Assembly (NCBI RefSeq): GCF_003008535.1
Contig: NZ_CP027666.1
Span: 3,833,501 to 3,897,500, forward strand
DNA: 64,000 nt
Source: Ottowia oryzae
Lineage (GTDB): Bacteria > Pseudomonadota > Gammaproteobacteria > Burkholderiales > Burkholderiaceae_C
Reading direction: 5' to 3'
A program made the translations under genes and the position numbers. This document shows positions 11,374 to 20,792 of this stretch, in pieces. Positions within the stretch are counted from its first letter, which is position 1. Every line of letters starts with the position of its first letter. The notes beneath the pieces are model-generated. The model searched no databases, was not told where the DNA came from, and worked only from the letters and a program-made list of their open reading frames with translations.

Positions 11374-12135
11374 TCAGGCCGGGTTGTCGATCTCAATGAA
11401 CTCGTGCGCGATGCCCAGCTGCGCCGCCACGTGCGCGGCCATGGCGGGCGCGCCGTACCGCTCGGTGGCGTGGTGGCCGCAGGCGAAGTAGGCCACGCCG
11501 CATTCGCGTGCCAGGTGGGCCTGCGGCTCGGAAATCTCGCCGGTGATGTAGGCCTGCGCGCCGGCGGCGATGGCCGCCTCAAAGAAGCCCTGGGCGCCAC
11601 CGGTGCACCACGCTACTTTTTCGATAGCTTCTCGCGCTTGTCCCACGTGCACCACGGGCCGATTCAATACGTGCTCGATCTGCCACGCCAGCACATCGGC
11701 GTCGGCAAACACGCCGCCGTCAGCGCGGTGGCCGATGAAGCCCAGGTCCTGGTCGCCGAAATGCCCCAGGGTTTGCAGCCCCAGGCGCTGGCCGAGTTGC
11801 GCGTTGTTGCCCAGCGTGGGGTGTGCGTCCAGCGGCAGGTGGTAGGCGAACAGGTTGATGTCGTGCGCCAGCAGGCGCTTGAGGCGCTCTTTCATCCAAC
11901 CCGTCACAGTGCCATCCTGCCCGCGCCAGAACAGGCCGTGGTGCACGAAGATGGCATCCGCGCCGGCCGCGATGGCGGCGTCAATCAGGGCGCGGCTGGC
12001 GGTCACGCCGCTGACCAGTTTGCGGATTTCGGCGCGCCCCTCTACCTGCAGGCCGTTCGGCCCATAGTCCTTGAAGCGGCCGGGCTGCATCTCGGCATTG
12101 AAAGCGGCCAGCAGGTCCGCGCGCTGCGTCGTCAT
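11374..12135 (-). CDS. Nif3-like dinuclear metal-centre protein (GTP cyclohydrolase 1 type 2 homologue)
   Basis: 253 residues. Nif3/YbgI proteins form toroidal hexamers with a two-metal site per subunit; the physiological reaction is unsettled. Seen: the metal-ligand histidines in AIFVHHGLFW and FAYHLPLDAHPTLGNN, and the C-terminal YFACGHHATERYG. The ATG at 12135 (MTTQRADLL) is preferred over an upstream ATG that would add seven residues. Residues about 156-175 are encoded by an in-frame copy of the interspersed repeat. It stands just upstream of pdxA. Confidence 0.93.
   Translation of the reverse strand: MTTQRADLLAAFNAEMQPGRFKDYGPNGLQVEGRAEIRKLVSGVTASRALIDAAIAAGADAIFVHHGLFWRGQDGTVTGWMKERLKRLLAHDINLFAYHLPLDAHPTLGNNAQLGQRLGLQTLGHFGDQDLGFIGHRADGGVFADADVLAWQIEHVLNRPVVHVGQAREAIEKVAWCTGGAQGFFEAAIAAGAQAYITGEISEPQAHLARECGVAYFACGHHATERYGAPAMAAHVAAQLGIAHEFIEIDNPA
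11612..11670 (+). repeat. Interspersed repeat copy 3, inside the Nif3-like gene (degenerate)
   Basis: The strand opposite the gene reads GCTAC-N6-GATAGCTTCTCGCGCTTG and ends GGCCGATTCAA, matching the repeat's small stem, core and tail. The frame is open through it and encodes about 20 residues of the Nif3-like protein. The inverted GCGC arm is degenerate, so chance similarity is possible. Confidence 0.45.
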
Positions 12136-12426
12136 GAGAAGGCGTTCCCCGTGCAAAGGATGGCGCGCACGGGCTCGGCGGCCAGCGGCGCAAAAGGCCG
12201 ATTCTTACCCAAGCGCCACGCCGCGTTGGAGTGCGGGCAAAGTGTCCGCTCCATACAACCAATCTGTGAACAGTCGTGACAAACGTTGCCGACGGCGCTA
12301 TGGTTGCCACGCGAGCAGCTTCGCTGCGGTCGGCAGCCAGGGGGGCGCGCCATCGGATCTATGCGGTCCGTGCGTGCGACTGCGCCGAATGCGCCAACTT
12401 TTTCACCATCACCAGAGAAGAAATTC

Positions 12427-13215
12427 ATGAGCATCTCCATCAGCAGCCTTTCCAAGCTGTCCCTGACCGCGCTGTGCGCTGCCACCCTCGTCGCCTGCGG
12501 CGGCGGCAACGACGATGCGCCGCCGCCCCCGGTGCCCCTGTCTTCGGAATGCGCGCCGCCCGCCAAACTGGCCACGGCCACCAGCAACTACCAGGTGAAA
12601 TACGCCGACGGCTCTGCCGCCGTTCGCAACGAGGTGCTGGTGATCAACGAGCCGGTCGAGCTCAACGGCCAGCAGGTTGTTCGCAACCGCGCCGCCGGCC
12701 GCTCCACCTTCAACGCGCCCGCCACGATGTACGGCGCGATGCTCTACGACAACCAGGAGGAGTACTTCCTGTGGAACACCGGCGGCAGCCGCAGCTATTT
12801 CAGCGACGTCATCGCTGAAAAATGGGACAACATCGTCGACAGGGTGCCCGATCGGCGCGTGATGAACACCTACGACCCTGCGGCGCTGAACCAGGACTAC
12901 ACCCCGCTGGCCCCAGGCCAGAGCTACGACTCGCCGATCAACGGCAAGCAGCTGGTTGCGCTGAACGACGTCACGCAAGAGCCCATCACCATCCTCAACA
13001 GCAGCACTCGCCACACCTACGTGGGGCAAGAAGTGATGGGTGTGCCGGCCGGCAATCTGCTGACCTGCAAGTTCTCGCGCTATCCCGGCGATGGCTCGGT
13101 CACGCACGAGTGGGTGCAGCATGGCACGGGCATGCTGGTGCGCCGCATGTCGGTCGACGCCAAGGGCGTGATTCTGGCGGACGAGCAGCTGATCAACAGC
13201 ACCGGCTTCCGCTGA
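12427..13215 (+). CDS. Predicted lipoprotein of unknown function
   Basis: 262 residues. An N-terminal signal with lipobox LVAC (cysteine at residue 24) is followed by Gly/Asn/Asp and a Pro run, typical of an outer-membrane lipoprotein linker. I do not recognise the mature domain; it is polar, mostly beta-like, with YGAMLYDNQEEYFLWNTGG and THEWVQHGTGMLVRRM as the most distinctive stretches. The ATG at 12427 is chosen over the longer frame because it starts the signal peptide. It is followed by its own terminator and lies between the divergent Nif3-like gene and the DegS-like protease gene. Confidence 0.75.
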   Translation: MSISISSLSKLSLTALCAATLVACGGGNDDAPPPPVPLSSECAPPAKLATATSNYQVKYADGSAAVRNEVLVINEPVELNGQQVVRNRAAGRSTFNAPATMYGAMLYDNQEEYFLWNTGGSRSYFSDVIAEKWDNIVDRVPDRRVMNTYDPAALNQDYTPLAPGQSYDSPINGKQLVALNDVTQEPITILNSSTRHTYVGQEVMGVPAGNLLTCKFSRYPGDGSVTHEWVQHGTGMLVRRMSVDAKGVILADEQLINSTGFR

Positions 13216-13258
13216 AGCCTGACGGCCTTCACCGGGCGCTTTCGGGCGCCCCGCCGCA

Positions 13259-13282
13259 AGCCAGCCCACGGGCTGGCTTTTT
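13259..13282 (+). terminator. Intrinsic terminator after the lipoprotein gene
   Basis: Stem AGCCAGCC(C) with GGCTGGCT, three-base loop, then TTTTT. It separates the lipoprotein gene from the protease gene starting at 13307. Confidence 0.8.
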
Positions 13283-13306
13283 CGTGGATGCAGCACAATT
13301 CGCCCC

Positions 13307-14458
<1,152 letters not shown>

Positions 14459-14488
14459 AGTGCTGCCGGCGTCACGGCACATAGTTTT

Positions 14489-14553
14489 TGCTATCTTTTC
14501 GGAAGCTGCCAGCGCTCTGCTGGCGGGCGCCAGAGGCGAATCCAGCTGTCCAA
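14489..14553 (+). repeat. Interspersed palindromic repeat, copy 4
   Basis: Reads TTGCTATC, a spacer, GAAGCTGCCAGCGCT, a loop with CTGCTGGCG, then GGCGCCAGAGGCGAATCCAG. It is one of the fullest copies and keeps the tail after the second arm. Confidence 0.85.
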
Positions 14554-14760
14554 CCTGGCTCGGCGGCTGCGTGTCAAAGTTTACTTCGGGCCATCGCGGC
14601 TGGGGTAGCGCAGACCGTCGCTCGGCGCCACGCCAGCGGCGCTGTTGCAACCTTCTCAGGATGAGCCGCGACGCAGCGCTACCAGTCTCAGGTGCGGGCG
14701 GCACAACCAGCGATCAGCGCCCAACCGAAACCGATCATGGGATGCGCAAAGCCATCCAAT

Positions 14761-14818
14761 TGCTCTGTTTTAGATAGCTGCAGGCGCAGGCCCAACCAGC
14801 GCTAGAGGCAGAAAACAC
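14761..14818 (+). repeat. Interspersed palindromic repeat, copy 5
   Basis: Reads TTTTAGATAGCTGCAGGCGC, loop, AGCGCTAGAGGCAGAAAAC. Same orientation as copy 4, about 210 bases away, and ends 30 bases before the tatC stop codon. Confidence 0.8.
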
Positions 14819-14847
14819 CATGAATCGTGCGCCGCCCCAAGCGGCGC

Positions 14848-15657
14848 TCAGGGCTTGGCCACTTCGGTGGATTCGGCCTCGTCGTCAGGCGCCTTGGTGT
14901 GTTTGATGAAAATCTTGGCCGCCCAGATGCCCACCTCGTACAGCAGGCACATCGGAATGGCCAGCGCCAGTTGCGACACCACGTCCGGCGGCGTGACCAC
15001 GGCAGCGACGACGAAGGCCAGCACGATGAAGTAGCCGCGAAAGCTCTTGAGCTGATCGATGGTCACCACGCCGATGCGTGCCAGCACGACCACGGCAATT
15101 GGCACCTCGAACGCGAGGCCAAACGCCAGGAACATGGTCATGACGAAGCCCAGGTACGCCTCGATATCCGGCGCGGCGGTGATGCTCTTGGGCGCGAAAC
15201 TCTGGATGAAGGCAAACACCTTGCCAAACACGAGGAAGTAGCAGAACGCCACGCCAGAGAAGAACAGCAGCGTGCTGGAAATAACCAGCGGCAGGACCAT
15301 CCGCTTTTCATGCGAATACAGCCCCGGCGCCACGAACGCCCACACCTGGTACAGCACCACCGGCAGCGCGATCAGAAAGGCGGCCAGCATCAAAATCTTC
15401 AGCGGCACCATGAAGGGCGATATGACCGACGTGGCGATCATCGTGGCCCCGGCGGGCAGGTGCGCCACCAGGGGCGCGGCCAGCAGGTCGTACAGCTGGC
15501 CCGGGCCCGGGTACACCGCCAGCACCCCGGCCACCACGGCCACGGCAATCAGCGCCTTGATCAGCCGATCACGCAGCTCCATCAGGTGCGCGACGAAGGG
15601 CTGCTCGGTGCCGGCCAGTTCGTCTTCGGGTTCGGGCTTGGAGTTGGGATCGGTCAT
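14848..15657 (-). CDS. tatC: Twin-arginine translocase subunit TatC
   Basis: 269 residues, six predicted membrane helices. TatC is the receptor of the Tat pathway: it binds the twin-arginine signal peptide of folded preproteins and nucleates the translocase with TatB and TatA. Hallmarks seen: the N-terminal HLMELRDRLIKAL helix start, VYQVWAFVAPGLYSHEKR-like first loop (PVVLYQVWAFVAPGLY), and FGLAFEVPIAVVVL in TM4. ATG at 15655-15657. Last gene of tatA-tatB-tatC. A likely local client is the Rieske protein, with its N-terminal KRTW segment. Confidence 0.98.
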   Translation of the reverse strand: MTDPNSKPEPEDELAGTEQPFVAHLMELRDRLIKALIAVAVVAGVLAVYPGPGQLYDLLAAPLVAHLPAGATMIATSVISPFMVPLKILMLAAFLIALPVVLYQVWAFVAPGLYSHEKRMVLPLVISSTLLFFSGVAFCYFLVFGKVFAFIQSFAPKSITAAPDIEAYLGFVMTMFLAFGLAFEVPIAVVVLARIGVVTIDQLKSFRGYFIVLAFVVAAVVTPPDVVSQLALAIPMCLLYEVGIWAAKIFIKHTKAPDDEAESTEVAKP

Positions 15658-15751
15658 GGGAAGTGCGATTGTCGCCCAGCGGGGCTGCGCCTGTGGCCCG
15701 TTAGGCGCTGCGTGGCACGTGCGAAAGGCCGGCGCGCCGGATGCGACCGGC

Positions 15752-16246
15752 TCAAGCGCCGGGCCTGCGCGGGCGGTAGCGCGCCACCCGCGCGGCGCCC
15801 GACTGCACTTGGCGGCGCACGCCCTGGCGCGCCTTGTACCACTGCGGCGTGGCGCCTCGCTTCAGGCGCCAGTTCTTGTCGGGGCGGCGGTACTCGGGTG
15901 GGGGCGGCGACCAGGCTGCGGAGCCGCTGGCGGCGTGGTCGGCTGCGGAGGTGCTGCCGTCCAGGCCGGTGGTGACGTCGTTCCAGTCTTTTTCGAAGTC
16001 GGCCTTGGTGGTGTAGATGCCTTTTTCGACCTCGCGGCCGGCCTCTTCCACCGTTTCCTTCATTTTCTTGAGCTCGTCCAGGTCCATCGCCCGGTTGACC
16101 TCTGCCTTGACGTCAGACACGTAGCGCTGCGCCTTGCCCAGCAAGGTGCCCACCGTGCGGGCCACGCGCGGCAGCTTTTCAGGGCCGATCACGATCAGCG
16201 CCACCGCGCCGATCAAGGCCATCTTGGAAATGCCAAGGTCAATCAT
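15752..16246 (-). CDS. tatB: Sec-independent translocase subunit TatB
   Basis: 164 residues. The N-terminal membrane hairpin MIDLGISKMALIGAVALIVIGPEKLPRVARTVG is typical (short TM helix, hinge with GPEKLP, amphipathic helix). It is followed by a charged coiled region (DLDELKKMKETVEEAGREVEKG) and a basic, proline- and arginine-rich tail. With TatC it forms the signal-peptide receptor. ATG at 16244-16246. It lies between tatA and tatC; the 94-base space before tatC has no other feature. Confidence 0.97.
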   Translation of the reverse strand: MIDLGISKMALIGAVALIVIGPEKLPRVARTVGTLLGKAQRYVSDVKAEVNRAMDLDELKKMKETVEEAGREVEKGIYTTKADFEKDWNDVTTGLDGSTSAADHAASGSAAWSPPPPEYRRPDKNWRLKRGATPQWYKARQGVRRQVQSGAARVARYRPRRPGA

Positions 16247-16319
16247 GGTGCAGACGCATTGGCCGTGTCGGGCAAAGGCATGTCACGAAAAAACTGCAGC
16301 GGCCGCGCAGGCGCCACGC

Positions 16320-16553
16320 TCAGCTCTTTTCCTTGGCCTGAACGTCGATGGTTTCCTTGGATGCCGTGGCGCTGTTGGCGACCTGGCCAGCCACGGGCTT
16401 GTCGGCCTCGGCCGCGCCGTCTTTCATGCCGTCCTTGAAACCCTTGACGGCGCCGCCCAGGTCAGAACCCATGTTCTTGAGCTTTTTGGTGCCAAAAATC
16501 ATCACCACGATGAGCAGGACGATCAGCCAATGCCAAATGGAAAACGAACCCAT
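16320..16553 (-). CDS. tatA: Sec-independent translocase subunit TatA
   Basis: 77 residues: N-terminal TM helix (IWHWLIVLLIVVMIF), the conserved FGTKKLKNMGSDLGGAVKGFK amphipathic segment and a short acidic/lysine-rich tail. TatA oligomerises to form or weaken the membrane patch through which folded proteins pass. A ribosome site (AGGAGAAAC) precedes ATG 16551-16553. First gene of tatABC and downstream of the HIT gene. Confidence 0.98.
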   Translation of the reverse strand: MGSFSIWHWLIVLLIVVMIFGTKKLKNMGSDLGGAVKGFKDGMKDGAAEADKPVAGQVANSATASKETIDVQAKEKS

Positions 16554-16648
16554 GATGTTTCTCCTGGCGCCACAGCGGGCGCATTACGTACGATTTTAGA
16601 CGGCAGGGGCGTCGCCAGCGTGTCGGCGCCGCTGCGCCCCGCCTTCGC

Positions 16649-17041
16649 TCAGCCTTTCAGCCACGGCCGCGGGCCGCCCATCACATGCACGTGCAGGTGA
16701 TGCACCTCCTGCCCGCCTTCGCTGCCCGTGTTCACGACGATGCGAAAGCCTCCGTCGGGATAAGGGTTGCAGCCCTGCTCGGCCGCCAGCTTAGGCGCCA
16801 GGGTCATGATGCGCCCCAGCAGGCGCTCGTGCTCCGGGCCGACCTGGGCCATCGAAGGGATATGCGCCTTAGGCACCATCAGGAAGTGCACGGGCGCCCA
16901 GGGGCTGATGTCGTGAAAGGCGACGATGTCCTCGTCTTCGTAGACCTTCTTGGACGGAATCTGGCCCGCCACGATCTTGCAGAAAATGCAGTTCGGGTCG
17001 TGCGGGTGGGCGTGATCGGAAGCGGTTGCGGTGGCGTTCAT
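16649..17041 (-). CDS. HIT-family nucleotide-binding hydrolase (HinT-like)
   Basis: 130 residues. It has the family signature: CIFCKIVAGQIPSKKVYEDEDIVAFHDISP and the histidine triad HHLHVHVMGG near the C-terminus. HinT-type enzymes hydrolyse adenosine phosphoramidates such as AMP-lysine. The ATG at 17039-17041 overlaps the stop of the patatin gene (ATGA), showing translational coupling. The longer frame upstream is the patatin gene read out of phase and is not part of this protein. Confidence 0.95.
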   Translation of the reverse strand: MNATATASDHAHPHDPNCIFCKIVAGQIPSKKVYEDEDIVAFHDISPWAPVHFLMVPKAHIPSMAQVGPEHERLLGRIMTLAPKLAAEQGCNPYPDGGFRIVVNTGSEGGQEVHHLHVHVMGGPRPWLKG

Positions 17042-18096
17042 GAGGCAGAGGCGGGTTTGACTTGCGCGTGAGTATGGCGAACTTTTTCGACACTCGAACG
17101 CACACCCAGATCCTGAAAGTGTTCGGCCAGCCACGACACGCCCGCGGCGCGGCCCAAATCGAACAGGCGGCGCAGAAAAGCCGCGTCGGCGCGCGCCTTG
17201 CTGGTGGCGCCAAACTCGGCCAGCGCCGCGCCGCCGTCCACCCGGTGCAGCAGCACGTTTTTGTAGCGGGCGTCGTCCAGCTTGCCTTCGGCCAGCAGGC
17301 GTGCAACGAAATCGATCGCGCGCATCTCGGCCAGCAGCGGGGCATTGAAGGTGATCTCGTTCACGCGCTCGGCAATCTCGGTGGCGCTGGCGCCTGGCTT
17401 GAAGCCGGATTCGATCGGGTTGATCTGCACCAGGATCATGTCGGCGCAGTCGGTCTCGTAGATCAGCGGGTAGATGGCCGGGTTGCCGGAATAGCCGCCG
17501 TCCCAATAGTGCTCGCCATCGATCTCCACCGCCTGGAACAGCGTGGGCAGGCAGGCCGAGGCCATCACCGCAGAACAAGAAAGCTGCTTGCCGCTGAACA
17601 CCTCGCCGCGCCCGGTGCGGATGTTGGTGGCGGTGACGAACACCTTCATCTGGCGCTGGTGCGCCAGCAGCTCAAAGTCCACCTCGCGCTGCAGCAAAGT
17701 GCGCAGGGGGTTCAGGCCCAGCGGGTTGGTCTGGTAGGGCGAAAACCATTGGCCAAACCACGCGCCAAAGGCCTGCGCGGCTGGCAGGGGCACGCCGGCC
17801 ATGAAGGTGCCCATCAGCCCCACGCCGTCCCAGAAGCGCGCCAGCGCGCTGCGTGCGGCTGCGCGCTGGTCAGGCCCGCGAAGGCCGTCGGCGTGCGCGC
17901 GCGCCAGCGCGTGGGCCAGCACCACGGCGTTCATGGCGCCGGCGCTGGTGCCGCTGGCGCCTTCGAATTCAACGCGCCCGTCTTCCAGCAGCGCGTCCAA
18001 CACGCCCCAGGTGAAGGCGCCGTGCGACCCGCCACCTTGCAAGGCCAGGTTGGCCGATTTGGAGGTGGCGCTGCGCGGCGCCGCGGACTCAGCCAT
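17038..18096 (-). CDS. Patatin-like phospholipase
   Basis: 352 residues. The oxyanion motif GGGSHG is at residues 21-26, the nucleophile elbow GTSAG has Ser51, and the catalytic Asp199 is in YWDGGYSGNP, so the Ser-Asp dyad is complete. No signal peptide is seen, so a cytoplasmic or membrane-associated lipid hydrolase is likely; the natural lipid is unknown. It overlaps the preceding membrane-protein gene by 8 bases and the HIT gene by 4, so all three are coupled in the transcript between hisE and tatA. Confidence 0.92.
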   Translation of the reverse strand: MAESAAPRSATSKSANLALQGGGSHGAFTWGVLDALLEDGRVEFEGASGTSAGAMNAVVLAHALARAHADGLRGPDQRAAARSALARFWDGVGLMGTFMAGVPLPAAQAFGAWFGQWFSPYQTNPLGLNPLRTLLQREVDFELLAHQRQMKVFVTATNIRTGRGEVFSGKQLSCSAVMASACLPTLFQAVEIDGEHYWDGGYSGNPAIYPLIYETDCADMILVQINPIESGFKPGASATEIAERVNEITFNAPLLAEMRAIDFVARLLAEGKLDDARYKNVLLHRVDGGAALAEFGATSKARADAAFLRRLFDLGRAAGVSWLAEHFQDLGVRSSVEKVRHTHAQVKPASAS

Positions 18097-18496
18097 GAAC
18101 CGGCTGGTTGGCGTTCATGCGCACCATGCCCTTGACGATGCGGTAAAGGAACCAGATCGAGATCAGCGCCCAGGCGATGGCGCCCGGCAGGTACAGCAGC
18201 AGGAACAAGGGGAAGGTCACCACGTACAGCACGCCCGCCCAGATCACCGAGCTGATGCGCCATTTGAAGTGGCTTTCCTGCCAGGTGCCGACGGCGTCGT
18301 CTTTTTTCACCAGGTCCATCACCAGCGCGATGATGAGCAGCGCAATGCTGACCTGCGCGCCCGGAATCACCGCGGCCACCGCCACGATCAGGTGCAGGAT
18401 GTAGCTCACCCAGCCCCAGGTCTTGAGCGAATCGCTGCGTGCCTGGGCCTCGTCGGCGCTGCGGGCTTCCACGTCGATGATGTCGTTGCGGCTCAT
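18089..18496 (-). CDS. DUF4870-like small membrane protein
   Basis: 135 residues with three or four hydrophobic helices (GWVSYILHLIVAVAAVIPG, SIALLIIALVMDLV, VIWAGVLYVVTFPLFLLLYLPGAIAWALISIWFLY). The shape and the ESHFKWRISSVIW loop suggest a DUF4870-type protein; its function is unknown. The ATG at 18496 (MSRNDIID) is chosen over an upstream in-frame ATG. It lies in the hisE-to-tat transcript, just before the patatin gene. Confidence 0.8.
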   Translation of the reverse strand: MSRNDIIDVEARSADEAQARSDSLKTWGWVSYILHLIVAVAAVIPGAQVSIALLIIALVMDLVKKDDAVGTWQESHFKWRISSVIWAGVLYVVTFPLFLLLYLPGAIAWALISIWFLYRIVKGMVRMNANQPVHG

Positions 18497-18531
18497 GCGG
18501 TCACTCCTTTGCAAACCGGGTGGGGGCGGGT

Positions 18532-18909
18532 TCAACCGCCGCTGGCTTCGCGCTCGCGCACCTTGCGCAGCGCTTTTTCTTCAATGCCTGAGAGTCCTTC
18601 GCGCCGGCCCAGTTCCGCCACCACGTCGTCGGCCGACAAGCCATAGTGCGCCAGCGCCACCATGCAGTGAAACCACAGGTCGGCCATCTCGGCGACGATC
18701 TTCTCGCGCGGCGCGCCGTGATCGGCGTCCTTGGCGGCCATGACGACTTCGGTCGCCTCTTCGCCAATCTTCTTCAAGAAAGCGTCCGGCCCCTTGTGCA
18801 GCAGGCGGGCGACGTAGCTTTTGTCTGGGTCGCCGCCGGCGGCGGGTTGGCGGCTTTCGATGACGGCGGTCAAGCGCGCCAGGGTGTCTTGCTCGGGCAT
18901 GGCCTTCAT
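18532..18909 (-). CDS. hisE: Phosphoribosyl-ATP diphosphatase
   Basis: 125 residues. It removes pyrophosphate from phosphoribosyl-ATP, the second step of histidine synthesis. The MazG-like acidic helices are visible (KIGEEATEVVMAAKD and EMADLWFHCMVALAHYG). The ATG at 18907-18909 overlaps the hisI stop (ATGA); an in-frame ATG three codons later is an alternative. It is a separate gene from hisI, as usual in betaproteobacteria. Confidence 0.97.
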   Translation of the reverse strand: MKAMPEQDTLARLTAVIESRQPAAGGDPDKSYVARLLHKGPDAFLKKIGEEATEVVMAAKDADHGAPREKIVAEMADLWFHCMVALAHYGLSADDVVAELGRREGLSGIEEKALRKVREREASGG

Positions 18910-19295
18910 TTGTAGATGGTGGTGGGGTCTTTCAAGACCGGCTCCACGGCTTGCCACTGGCCATCTTTCAGCACGCTGAAAAAGCAGCTGTGGCGGCCGG
19001 TGTGGCAGGCGATGCCGGGATCGTGCCCCAGCTGGGTGACTTTGAGCAGCACGACGTCGTTGTCGCAGTCGATGCGGATCTCATGCACCTGCTGCACGTG
19101 GCCCGATTCTTCGCCCTTGGGCCACAGCTTGCCGCGCGAGCGGCTGTAGTACACCGCGCGGCCCAGCTCGGCCGTCTGGGCCAGCGCCTCGCGGTTCATC
19201 CAGGCGAACATCAGCACGTCGCCCGTGCCCTGCTCTTGCGCGATCACGGGCACCAGGCCCTGCGCGTCCCATTTCACTTGATCCAGCCAGTTCAT
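18906..19295 (-). CDS. hisI: Phosphoribosyl-AMP cyclohydrolase
   Basis: 129 residues. It opens the purine ring of phosphoribosyl-AMP, the third step of histidine synthesis. The zinc/metal-binding region is present: the DCDNDVVLL stretch and the CHTGRHSCFF motif, with LWPKGEESGHVQ upstream. ATG at 19293-19295. It is separated from hisF by gdhA, which is not the ancestral arrangement, and overlaps hisE. Confidence 0.97.
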   Translation of the reverse strand: MNWLDQVKWDAQGLVPVIAQEQGTGDVLMFAWMNREALAQTAELGRAVYYSRSRGKLWPKGEESGHVQQVHEIRIDCDNDVVLLKVTQLGHDPGIACHTGRHSCFFSVLKDGQWQAVEPVLKDPTTIYK

Positions 19296-19370
19296 GGCCG
19301 GATTGTCGGTGATTTGGTCGCGCGGCGGCGGGGCATCGCCCGACGGGCCAGGGTTCAGGCAGCGCGGCTT

Positions 19371-19434
19371 ACTACTGATTTCATAGCTACCAGCGCTTGT
19401 CGCTCGGGCGCCAGAGGCCGATCTGGCTTGAATA
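19371..19434 (+). repeat. Interspersed palindromic repeat, copy 6
   Basis: A near-complete copy: ACTACTGATTTCATAGCTACCAGCGC is matched in segments, followed by GGGCGCCAGAGGCCGAT and TGGCTTGAA. It sits between gdhA and hisI, 15 bases from the gdhA stop codon. Confidence 0.85.
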
Positions 19435-19448
19435 AGCCCGAGCGCGCC

Positions 19449-20792
19449 TTACAGCACGCCCTGCGCCAGCATCGCGTCGGCCAGCTTGACGAAGCCCGCC
19501 ACGTTGGCGCCTTCCACGTAGTTGACCGAGCCATCCTTGCGCTCGCCGTGGCGCACGCAGTTGTGATGGATGTCCTTCATGATGGAATGCAGGCGTTCGT
19601 CCACTTCGGCGTGCGTCCAAGACAGGCGCATGGCGTTCTGGCTCATCTCCAGGCCCGACGTGGCCACGCCGCCCGCGTTGCTGGCCTTGCCCGGCGCGTA
19701 CAGCACGCCCGCGTGGATGAAGGCGTCCGCCGCCTCCAGCGTGCTGGGCATGTTGGCGCCCTCGGCCACGCAGCGCACGCCGTTGGCGATCAGCGCCTTG
19801 GCGTCGGCTTCGTCCAGCTCATTCTGCGTGGCGCACGGGAGCGCGATGTCCGCCGGCACGTGCCAGGGGCGTTTGCCGCTTTCAAAAGCCATGCCGTGGC
19901 GCGCCGCAAAATCGGCCAGGCGGCCGCGCTGCACGTTCTTCCAGTCCATCAGCTCGGCCAGCTGGCCATCGGTCAGCCCCGCTTCGCACACCAGCGTGCC
20001 ACCCGAATCGGACAGCGTGACCACCTTGGCGCCCAGCTCCAGCGCCTTCACGGCCGCGTACTGCGCGACGTTGCCCGAGCCAGAGATCGACACGCGCTTG
20101 CCCTCGAACCCATCCTTGGCGCGGTGCAGCATCTCTTGCGCGAAGTACACCGTGCCGTAGCCGGTGGCTTCGGGCCGCATCAGGCTGCCGCCGTAGGCCA
20201 GGCCCTTGCCGGTGAACACGCTGCCCGCGTTGTTGCTGAGCTTTTTCATCATGCCGGCCATGAAGCCCACCTCGCGCGCGCCCACGCCGATGTCGCCCGC
20301 CGGCACGTCGGTGTCGGCGCCCAGGTGGCGGTAAAGCTCGTTGATCAATGCCTGGCAAAAGCGCATCACCTCACCGTCGCTCTTGCCCTTGGGGTCAAAG
20401 TCGCTGCCGCCCTTGCCGCCGCCCATGGGCAGCGTGGTCAGCGCGTTCTTGAAGCTTTGCTCGAATGCCAGGAACTTCAGGATCGACAGGTTCACGCTGG
20501 GGTGAAAGCGCATGCCGCCCTTGTATGGGCCGATGGCCATGCTGTGCTGCACGCGGAAGGCGCGGTTGACCTGCGTCTGGCCCTTGTCGTCCACCCACGC
20601 CACGCGAAACTGGATCACGCGATCCGGCTCGACCAGACGCTCCAGCAAGCCAAAGTCGCGGTAGCGCGGGTTCTGCGCCAGAAACGGCCACAGGCTGGCC
20701 ATCACTTCCTGCACGGCCTGCAGGAATTCGGGCTGGCCAGGGTCGCGCAGGGCAACCTGCTGCATGAAGTCTTCGAGACGTTGGGCGGACAA
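19449..20792 (-). CDS. gdhA: NADP-specific glutamate dehydrogenase
   Basis: 447 residues if started at the TTG at 20790-20792, exactly the length of E. coli GdhA. The usual assignment to the first ATG would drop 11 residues that align with the family N-terminus. AGGAG stands 7 bases before the TTG. Family marks: PYKGGMRFHPSVNLSILKFL, the catalytic-lysine PMGGGKGGSDFDP, SGSGNVAQYA for cofactor binding and AEGANMPSTLEA. It makes glutamate from 2-oxoglutarate and ammonia. It separates hisF from hisI, with a repeat copy on either side. Confidence 0.95.
   Translation of the reverse strand: MSAQRLEDFMQQVALRDPGQPEFLQAVQEVMASLWPFLAQNPRYRDFGLLERLVEPDRVIQFRVAWVDDKGQTQVNRAFRVQHSMAIGPYKGGMRFHPSVNLSILKFLAFEQSFKNALTTLPMGGGKGGSDFDPKGKSDGEVMRFCQALINELYRHLGADTDVPAGDIGVGAREVGFMAGMMKKLSNNAGSVFTGKGLAYGGSLMRPEATGYGTVYFAQEMLHRAKDGFEGKRVSISGSGNVAQYAAVKALELGAKVVTLSDSGGTLVCEAGLTDGQLAELMDWKNVQRGRLADFAARHGMAFESGKRPWHVPADIALPCATQNELDEADAKALIANGVRCVAEGANMPSTLEAADAFIHAGVLYAPGKASNAGGVATSGLEMSQNAMRLSWTHAEVDERLHSIMKDIHHNCVRHGERKDGSVNYVEGANVAGFVKLADAMLAQGVL

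Larger units (their letters stand above)
14459..14847. other. Intergenic gap between protease gene and tatC
   Basis: 389 bases between two convergent genes. It holds two copies of the interspersed repeat (14489-14553 and 14761-14818). The roughly 200 bases between them contain no credible gene, RNA or promoter that I can see. Confidence 0.6.
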
